64,000 nucleotides of DNA, taken from Glandiceps talaboti. Its lineage: Eukaryota > Hemichordata > Enteropneusta > Spengelidae. The DNA lies in the NCBI RefSeq assembly GCF_964340395.1, contig NC_135554.1, forward strand, positions 4,158,975 through 4,222,974, in the 5' to 3' direction. Positions 12,530-22,827 of the stretch are shown here, piece after piece (positions within the stretch are counted from its first letter, which is position 1; each line of letters starts with the position of its first letter). The position numbers were made by a program, and so were the translations under genes. The notes under the pieces are model-generated. The model did not search any database and was not told the origin of the DNA. It was given only the letters and a program-made list of their open reading frames with translations.

Positions 12530-13604
12530 GTCATATGTCTGTATTTACATATTGGAGTAGATTAAATAGTTTACCAAGTAATCACATTCTGAAAAAAGCA
12601 TTTAAAGTAAATACTGATATAAATTCACCCTGGGCAAATTTTGTTCATCAGAATTTAGGAAGTTACAATCATACTAAATGTGTTCAAATCATTAGGAGTT
12701 AAATCATATATTATCAGTTAAACATTCTGTTATTCAAAGCAACCGTGCATTGTTTGTAAGTATGTATGTCTGTACTTTTGATGAAGTTTTAAGAAAAAAA
12801 ACAAGTGCTTTTTACCAACGAATTTCGGCATCTCAAAACCCGATTATTGCGAGTGTCTTATATAACACCATTGTCACCAAAAGCACTTTGTGGAATGTGT
12901 GGGGCCAGAGGATTTTTTAATCCATCTTTTTTCCCCTTTTCTATTTTTTCTTCAGTTTATGGAATTTTTTTCTATTCCGAAATAAATAAATAATAATAAA
13001 TAATAATAAATAATAATAAACAAGAAAATAAAACAAGAAATTATCTAATGAATATTTGATTGCTTGGAAACAAATTTATTCAACGATATACATACTTATA
13101 GAATTTTCAAAAATGAATTTAAGTTTGAAGACTTATTAAACTGCATTAGATTTTACACTAAGTAGAAATTTGTCAAAATTTAGGCTAAGTGATCATAATT
13201 TAGGTATTGAAATATGAAGAAAATGTAAAACCAAGATTATCTTTAAATGAAAGAATTTGTCACAGATGCAATAATAATGAAATAGATGATAAGTATCACT
13301 TATTATTTTCATGTAAGGAACTCAAATCTGAAAGAATTATATTGTTACAAAGTTTTCATTTGAATACTTATACTAAAAAAAAGGAAAAGTCTTAAAAAAT
13401 GATAGTGAAACACAATTATCTTAATCTTGTTTTATTTTTAAAAACACTGCTATGTACTGACTCTCCAGTAGCTCCATGCAGCAAGTGGATTGTATACATT
13501 TTATCAATTGTGAACCTTTTATATTTCATTTTTTTTCTTCAAAATGTGTACCATACCACACTCTCTGGTAGTGTGTGTAGCGTAATAAAGATTGTATTGG
13601 ATTG
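12530..13604 (+). mobile_element. Degenerate LINE C-terminal fragment with 3' end
   Basis: Frames read YWSRLNSLPSNHILKKAF and SPWANFVHQNLGSY (12545-12670), KFRLSDHNLGIE (about 13175-13210), and an uninterrupted stretch at 13207-13395 with ERICHRCNNNE and DDKYHLLFSC, the cysteine/histidine motif seen near the C-terminus of many non-LTR retrotransposons. The 3' end is AATAAAGATTGTATTGGATT near 13585-13602. Several frameshifts and stops show it is dead. It sits between the CFAP74-like and OXCT1 promoters. The clade (CR1/L2/Rex-like) is a guess. Confidence 0.72.
12980..13022. repeat. (AATAAT)n / (AAAT)n microsatellite
   Basis: Short A/T run of ATAA and AATAAT units inside the LINE relic. Confidence 0.85.
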
Positions 13605-13905
13605 ACACTCGCTCGAAGTATTGTCGTGGTCGACGTTGAGGACGCTTATTTTTGGGTGCGGACCCAAAAAATCAATTTTCTATTTGATTTATCATGTAAA
13701 CAACTAAAAAAAACATGTTCACCCACCCACAATTGCTCAGGGTGTACGATATTACGAGCTCAATTATTGTGCATAACAACACGTTTTTAAAAAAATGTTT
13801 CGATGCAATTTTCATTTCGGCTATAAATAAAAGTAACATGACATGTAATAAAGATTGGTGAGCTGGAGGTCATGACATGCGCAGATGGTGTTCACGATAT
13901 CCAAA
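13605..13905 (+). promoter_or_regulatory. OXCT1 upstream region
   Basis: The 300 bp between the LINE 3' end and the OXCT1 ATG must hold promoter and leader. It has scattered CpG and no clear TATA box. Exact start sites cannot be read. Confidence 0.35.
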
Positions 13906-16900
13906 ATGGCGTCGTTTCGTGCACTGAGCTTCGTCCTGCAGCGCGCATCAAGGAAGGCGGCAATTTTCGGCCGAAGTGGGCATAGTTTGAAGGTTTGTAT
14001 AACATGCAGTTGAAGATGTTTGTGTAGAATATTGTATCATTTATGTTTGTTGCCGCGAAAAGAAACTTTTGCAAGGCTGCATGGTGATGCGATGACGCAC
14101 ATGTCCTGTGGTGACCCCAATGTGTCATGTGTGACCCACATTACATATATTTACATGTAGAAAATCAAATGCTGAATTAGCGACTTAGTAACCATAGCTA
14201 CAGCCCTATGCCTAAAGATTGACAAAACCAGCACACATTTTACAAAAGGCGAGAAGGTTTTACCGGTAATTGGAATATGACCTCACTAGACAACAAACAA
14301 GCCAGTGTGAATGTGCGTGTACACTTTGATAGACACTGGAGAGAAAATAACAGTTCTGTCTGTATAAACACCGGTGTATTAGAATTAGTGTAATCCGTTA
14401 TTGTAATCATACACCCTACACGTGTACGGTCATACAGTGAGATTTTATAATTTTACTTCATTTATATTGTAAGCGCTTTGCACAGACATATTACACACAC
14501 AACTTTTAATTCCAATACGATGTATATATGATTTAAACTTTCCGAAATTTCCACAATCAGCCATATGCCAAAGATTTGCAAACTATCATTACCTTTGAAT
14601 TACCATTCAGTGTAACATTGGTTGTACTAGTAGGTATTTGTAGTATTGTGTTGCAGGCATACTGCAATCAAATCTGGATAATATAACATCAGTATGAATT
14701 AAACCCCTGTCTTCAACAAAAAAAATCTTATATCATTATCAGTTACATCAAGTGATATTTTACCTTAATAACAATCTTGTGTTGGAAGTCTTATATGTCT
14801 TTGTTATGTTAAAATACTATCAAAATAGAAAGAGTATAATAGAACTCTTTGGTGACAACATGAAGCCTTCTGGTGGGAGCTGTTTGTGTTTAAAAGAAAA
14901 TAGTTTTAGGAAGTTTCATCTGCATTTTTCGCAATAGATGATAAAATTAATGATTAGGAGTCAGTGAGAATAGTTTGTTTCAATTCCTTCAATGCCCAGT
15001 AACAATTTGAATTATGTAATATAGAACTTATAAACTCTTCTGATTGAGTCACGACAGTTGTCACATACATGTACTAATAGAATGTTGAATAGATCTCACG
15101 TAAAATATAGTAAGTAATGTTATTTTTATTATCCTGTGACTTGTAATTTGAGTACAGTGTAATCCACAAAGCATTCCTACCCAGCTCAGTGTGCATGTGT
15201 CGTTATTTTGTATCTTGAAAACACACATCATGGTGTTTTAGTTTTAATTATTGTTTGACTATCAAAATTTCACTCTGACTGAAATGATAATAATACAAAC
15301 ATTGTAAGTCCAGTGACGGTCATTCAGTGTTTTTTCTACGATTTAGTAAACCTTGAGGGGAGAAATCTGGTAAATCTTCATAGAAATCCTTAAAACCAGA
15401 TGTCCATACATTTTGTATGTTATATACCATAATTTGGGTTGGGAACCTTGTAAACTTAACTACATGCAAACTCAGGTAGATTTTAACTTTCTTGGCACCA
15501 ATTGTAGCCGAGCTCTAACTTGAATCTTGGGATTTGATGCCAAGGATAGCACTCGACTCCATCCATTACTGAAACACTGTAGATATGTACAGTTACTGTA
15601 GTGTTTTTGTTAACAGTGGTAAGTAGGTAAAATCTACCTGAGTTCCCTTGTCATTTTACTGGGTTCCCCACCAAAATTGTGGTGTACATGTACTATACTG
15701 GAAACTATGCCAGTTTTAACATATTCCCCTTTCTGTTACAGGGGTTCCCAACCTTCGCAAAAACATTGCTGTAAGCCCACCAAAACATATTCTAGCTGAA
15801 GTGATGAGATTCATGGCTATACATGTGTATGACTTCATATTCACTAGTGACTATTCTAACTCACCTTCAATCCACTTTCAGAGTTAGTGACTATTCTAAC
15901 TCACTTTCAATCCACTTTCAGAGTTAGTGACTATTCTAACTCACTTTCAATCCACTTTCAGAGTTAGTGACTACTCTAACTCACTTCCAATCCACTTTCA
16001 GAGTTAGTGACTATTCTAACTCACTTTCAATCCACTTTCAGAGTTAGTGACTATTCTAACTCACTTTCAATCCACTTTCAGAGTTAGTGACTATTCTAAC
16101 TCACTTTCAATCCACTTTCAGAGTTAGTGACTATTCTAACTCACTTCCAATCCACTTTCAGAGTTAGTGACTATTCTAACTCACTTTCAATCCACTTTCA
16201 GAGTTAGTGACTATTCTAACTCACTTTCAATCCACTTTCAGAGTTAGTGACTATTCTAACTCACTTTCAATCCACTTTCAGAGTTAGTGACTATTCTAAC
16301 TCACTTCCAATCCACTTTCAGAGTTAGTGACTATTCTAACTCACTTTCAATCCACTTTCAGAGTTAGTGACTATTCTAACTCGCTTTCAATCTACTTTCA
16401 GAGTTAGTGACTATTCTAACTCGCTTTCAATCTACTTTCAGACTAGAGATTTTTATTTACACACTTTGTATAAAGTACAGGTACTAGGACCACACCATAT
16501 ACAAATCTAGCCTATAAGTTTGATCAAAATAAATTAGAATAAATGTGGATGTATATTTTATGGCAGCATTAGTAATAATTGTTCTTCCAATGAATTATTA
16601 GTTTGAATACATTGCTTTTGAAAATATCTACATTCCTGTACACTTGGCATAGATATTTCATCTTGTTAAAGTTTAAATTCTTTGAAAGAGAATCATTCAT
16701 TGTTTATACAATACCAGCTTAATCAAATAAAATTTGAAATTTTATATGTTTAAACATTGATAAAATTGATTTATTATGAATTATACAAAATTTAAAAATG
16801 ACAAATGGCTTCTCTGTTGTCAGATTGTAACAAAATCAGACCTGTGTGTGTATTCTCTGAAGTGCTGAGTTAGTGATAAATAAGTATACACTGTACTGTC

Positions 16901-19900
16901 TGTATGGTCCAAAATATCTATAGCAATGCACCATACCATAGTGGAGTAATCACTGCACTCAAGTCACCTGTTAAAAAGATTTCCTCATTTGGTATATAAA
17001 AAGGAGACTCTTCTGTATTTTAGTGTCTGGCCAAAAAATTGGGTGAGTAGACACAAAAGAAAGAAACAGTGTCTTGGAGGCAGTGTTTGATGATTTATGT
17101 TGTGGCATACACAGATTATCACTGTGTACTGTTAAAGTTCAGTCACTAACCCCTAGACAGGGGTGCAACTAACTGTTGAAGTACTTTGAAGTAGCTAACT
17201 TTTGAAGTGTCTATTTCTTTGATTTATTTCACTTCTTTATGAGCTTGGTGTCTGTTCTATGAGTTCAAAGATTGGGTCCTATAAAAGTTTTAATTATTAA
17301 TTAATTAAAATAGATAAATGCAGTAATTATTGATTTTTCTCTTTTCCACAGACCGTATCGTGTGCCTATTTCTCAACCACTGGTCAACGCAAAATACAGT
17401 TCTATGATGATGCAACAGAAGCAGTGAAGGATATCCCAGATGGTGCAACACTGTTGGTTGGAGGTAAGGTCAAAGTTGAGATGGTTCAACACTGTTGGTT
17501 GGGGGTAGGGTCAAAGTTGAGATGGTTTGACACAGTTGGTTAGAGGTAGGGTCAAAGTTGAGATGGTTTGACACTGTTGGTTGGAGGTAGGGTCAAAGTT
17601 GAGATGGTTTGACACTGTTGGTTGGAGGTAGGGTCAAAGTTGAGATGGTTTGACACTGTTGGTTGGAGGTAGGGTCAAAGTTGACACTGTTGATTGGAGG
17701 TATCGTCAAAGTTGGAAATGTTTACTGTACCTCAGATAGAACAAAGTAATAATCCTTCATCACAGGTGGATACATTCAAGATTTGGTTAAAATTCATTAT
17801 ATTTAGTTAGTAATGTATGTAGTAAATTGTAACTGAATGTAGACTATGGCAAGGGTTATAATGTATGAATACCCTGTATACTTTAAAGAGTGTGTCTTCA
17901 CTGACTTTTAAAAAACACACTAATTCCAAATGATGCAGGCAAAATTTACAGGTATTTTAAGAAATCAATTGATAGCAAACTTTGTTTCATTTAATCAATG
18001 CATCTGATCTTACCCCAGGTTCACTGTTAGTAGTACTGAAAAAAATGACATAATGCAGCAAAATATTTAATGGTACTTGGCAATAAAACCTATATTTGTG
18101 ACCATTTCAAATGTAATTTGACACAAAACCTATATACTTACAAATATAATTTTACACCCTAACTTTTTCAAAAACTTTGGTGTAAGTAAGTTAGTGTTCA
18201 TCCTTCTTTGTCAGTACTATGAAATGAGTACAAAAAATGCTTTAATCATCATTATTATTCTATTTGTACAATTTATTATTTAAGTCAATATCTTGAAGTG
18301 CATGATTGTGCTAATTGTAATGATTTTGTTGGTAGGTTTTGGTCTGTGTGGAATTCCTGAAAATCTTATAAATGGTCTACTAGAGTCAGGTGTCAAAGGT
18401 ATTACAGCAGTCAGCAATAATGCAGGGTAAGTTTGTGTAGTCATGGTTACCCAAACCCACCACTGGGGGCTCTCTTCTTTTTTCCACCTCAAGACAATGT
18501 GAGTAAATGCTATAGAAAATTTCTTAGCAAAAATGGCTTAATGTGGCTGATAGGGTGATTCATGTTTGTTTCTTCTAATGCAGTCTTTTATCATGCCAAT
18601 ATATTTGTTTCAACAAAGCATTACCTTTGTCCATTTGCATCATGGCTCAGAAATTTTTCCATAGCATTTTCACTCTTAAGGGCAGTCAGTTCAACATGGG
18701 CAGAAGAGGCTGCATAATGTAGACTATAGTTTGTGATGACTTGAACCAACTGAAATAGTCAAGTTAAGACTGAGGTATTATCTGGATAAATAAATCATTC
18801 TTAAGATGCATTAACATTACTGATATCCTGGAAGATAAGTCTTAGAGTGTGTTGACCTTTATTCCACATACAATCATTAATATATTCCAAACTATTTTGC
18901 TACATATCTTACAGAGTGGATGACTTTGGTCTAGGACTTCTTTTAAAAAAGAAGCAAATCAAACGTATGATTTCATCTTACGTTGGTGAAAATGCAGAAT
19001 TTGAAAGACAGTATTTATGTGGAGAACTAGAAGTTGAACTTACTCCACAGGTAATGGCAGCCAACTTTATAGTTATTGTATAATTCACCCAAAGTATATA
19101 CATTGTAACATGACAGGATTTGTCAACGATAAATCTACTTGTAAATGTTAGAAACTTGGTAATACTACTCTCTTGTTGTGAATGACTTGAATAGCTACAA
19201 AGTGTTATGTGGAATGTAAGGTGTGAATGACTTGAATAGCTACAAAGTGTTATGTGGAATGTAAGGTGTGAATGACTTGAATAGCTACAAAGTGTTATGT
19301 GGAATGTAAGGTGTGAATGACTTGAATAGCTACAAAGTGTTATGTGGAATGTAAGGTGTGAATGACTTGAATAGCTACAAAGTGTTATGTGGAATGTAAG
19401 GTGTGAATGACTTGAATAGCTACAAAGTGTTATGTGGAAAATAAGGTGTGAATGACTTGAATAGCTACAAAGTGTAATGTGGTATATAAGGTGTGAATGA
19501 CTTGAATAGCTACAAAGTGGTATGTGGAATATCTGGTGTGAATGACTTGAATAGCTACAAAGTTATGTGGAATATAAGGTGTGAATGACTTGAATAGCTA
19601 CAAAGTGTTATGTGGAATATAAGGTGTGAATCTGTGGTTGACAAAAGGTGGAAGTTTGTACCAGCTGTTAATATCTGTAATGGTGAACAATAATAGTAAT
19701 GTATGTCTTTTTTTTTGTGGTACACAAACATTTGAAGTATATATAGTGAATTATGAAATCAGGTGAACTCGTGTGGGTACATTTTATGAAATTTTTTGAA
19801 ATAAACAGTGTAATTATATGAGAATGCCATGATGTGTGTGACTGCCAGTATTGGTAGTCACAGTATTTGCATTAATTTCTTGTGATATTATGACGTTATT

Positions 19901-21218
19901 ATATTACTCCCTATTTGTATTAAGGCCAAAGAAAAAACAGTGTGGTTCCAATAACACCAATTTCATTCAAGGGTGGGTAGACAGTTTTTTGGTGTGGTTC
20001 AGGTTGATAAAATTCACGTAGAGGTCATAGATGTATTCTTGTGTTAAAACTTCAGTCGTCATATAAAATAACCAAGTTGATATCAAATATTATAATTCTT
20101 GGTGTCATGACAACATTTCTTTCCAGGGCACCCTTGCTGAAAGGATTCGTGCTGGTGGTGCAGGTATCCCAGCATTCTTTACACCTACAGCATTTGGTAC
20201 ATTGATTCACGAGGGTGGTGCACCAATCAAATATAATGGTGATGGTAGTGTAGCCATAACCAGTGATCCCAGAGAGGTATGTCAAACTGTATATGTACAC
20301 TTCTTGCCTAACATTCATCATAATCCTATTGGCCACTTTACTACAAGTTTCATTGTCAGGTGACTACAGACTCATGAATAGCTACAAAGTGTTATGTGGA
20401 ATATAAGGTGTGAATGACTTGAATAGCTACAAAGACAGTATCAGGTCATTTATATGGTCAGTGACATGGATGCCGATGAGGACAGATTTGAAACCATCAA
20501 CTCTACTGTCTTTGCATTATGTATGCTGGAATATTTGGAGATTCTACACTGAATAAGTAAATATCTACAGCACCCCTCAATTTAGTCCAAAATCTGTAGC
20601 CAAATAGTGCCCCCAGTGGCCAAAGTATACAATGTTTTATCTTACCATTATTAGAGATGAGTGTATTGACAGTTTAGGAGTTAATCTGCTTTGCTGGTGT
20701 AAACAGATATTTTTATTTTTATTAGACTCAATTCTTCAACATTGCAATTACTGGAAATATGTAATGAACTATTCATCTTTTCTATTTAATGCATTAATGA
20801 GACAACAAATAGTACACTGAATAAAGAAAAGTTTAACATTAAAGTAGGTAAACTCATGTCTACACGTGTTCATTGACAATTTGTGAATAATCTAATGTGG
20901 AAGGGAATGGAATTATTAAATAGATATGCTTTGTGTTACTTTTGCCAGGCCAGACAATTTAATGGTAGAGATTACATTATGGAGAATTCCATTACTGGTG
21001 ACTTTGCACTCATTAAGGCATGGAAAGCTGACAAAGCTGGAAATCTCATATTTAGGAAAACTGCCAGGAATTTCAACCCTCCCATGTGTAAAGCAGCAAA
21101 AATGACAATTGTAGAGGTGAGTACACAGAATTACAATGCTGGTTTCTTCCAAACACTAAAATTAAATATTGCTGGGAATACCATGACATATTTTGTATTT
21201 TGTGTGTGCACAGTACAT

Positions 21219-21306
<88 letters not shown>

Positions 21307-22703
21307 GTCAGTGCATAAGTCTGCATGTATTGTGCATGTGCATGTAGTACATGGTGTGTGTGTGTGTGTGTGTAGTGTCAGTGCATAAGTTTTTTGCATG
21401 TATTGTGTGTGTGCATGTGCATGTAGTACATGTTGTGTGTGTGTAGTGTCAGTACGTAAGTTTGTGCATGTATTGTGTGTGTGTGTGTGTGCACATGCAT
21501 GTGCATGTAGCACATGGTGTGTGTGTTGTGTCAGTGTGTAAGTCTGTGCATGTAGTTTGTATGTGTAAGCATATAGCAATACTCAAAGAGTACCCATCTT
21601 CTGATTGTTCATATGATGTTTACATATGTATGAATTCAAAACATCTAATATGTTTTGTTTATGGTAATTCCACCATTTACATTCTGAACATAGCTGAAAT
21701 TAGTCACCATTACTATCTATGGAATTTGATGAAAGATTTATTTGAAATATAATGATAACAAAATATCATATTACCATGGAAACTATGTTTGCCCATGGTG
21801 CATTTACAAACAATAGGTAAACAGTAATGTAATAGTATGTAGAGTAAGTGTTGTTGGTGTGTACGCTAACAACAGATACTATCTCCTGATACCTTTACTA
21901 GTCAAAATCAAATTATGTTAACTGCCATGCAGGTTGAGGAAATTGTTGAGAATGGTACAATCCCGGCTGAAGATGTTGACATTCCTTGCATATTTGTAAA
22001 CAGAGTGGTCAAAGGAAAGAAGTATGAGAAAAGAATTGAGGTAAGTATTTGAAGTAACAAACACCATCTTATGGGGCATCTGAATATTAGTCAACACACA
22101 TAAGTAGTACAGTACAGAGTATACACACATATACATCTTGTGAAAGAATGAGATTATTTGTATATTCAAACTAAGCCTAATCACACATACCTAATTGATA
22201 TTTTTTTTTAATGTTCTTTATTGCGGACAACTAACGGTTACCATAATTGTTGGATTCTTGTAGCACTTTACAAAACTATGCACATAAATACAGTTTTAAG
22301 TCGTAGTAAATAATTGTAATGTACAGCAAGTTTCCTGTTTTAACTAAAAGACAACAAAAACACAAACAGATAGACACAAACAAGTATAACGTATTGAGAG
22401 TGCAAATACAAAATGACATCACCATTTGAATAATCATGAAAAATTGCACATCAAATCCCTGATAGTATCATAAATGTTAATTTCATTCTACAATATCACA
22501 TCACTTATCATGATGTCCATTTGGTGTACTACTATTTACCTATCTTAATACATGTGGTCCTCTCTCAGAGACTGACATTAACTAAAGAAAAGAAAGATGA
22601 TGGTAAACCCAAGAGTCCAGCTGCTGCCCTTAGAGAAAGAATTATTAAGAGAGCTGCATTAGAATTTGAAGATGGCATGTATGGTATCCTTTGAATATAG
22701 TGG

Positions 22704-22758
<55 letters not shown>

Positions 22759-22772
22759 AATGGTGGTGATGG

Positions 22773-22827
<55 letters not shown>

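Noticed and set aside
21073-21579. 168-codon His/Thr-rich minus-strand ORF and matching plus-strand Cys/Val ORFs
   Set aside because: They read through the (TG)n run in OXCT1 intron 6 and, in part, antisense through exon 6.
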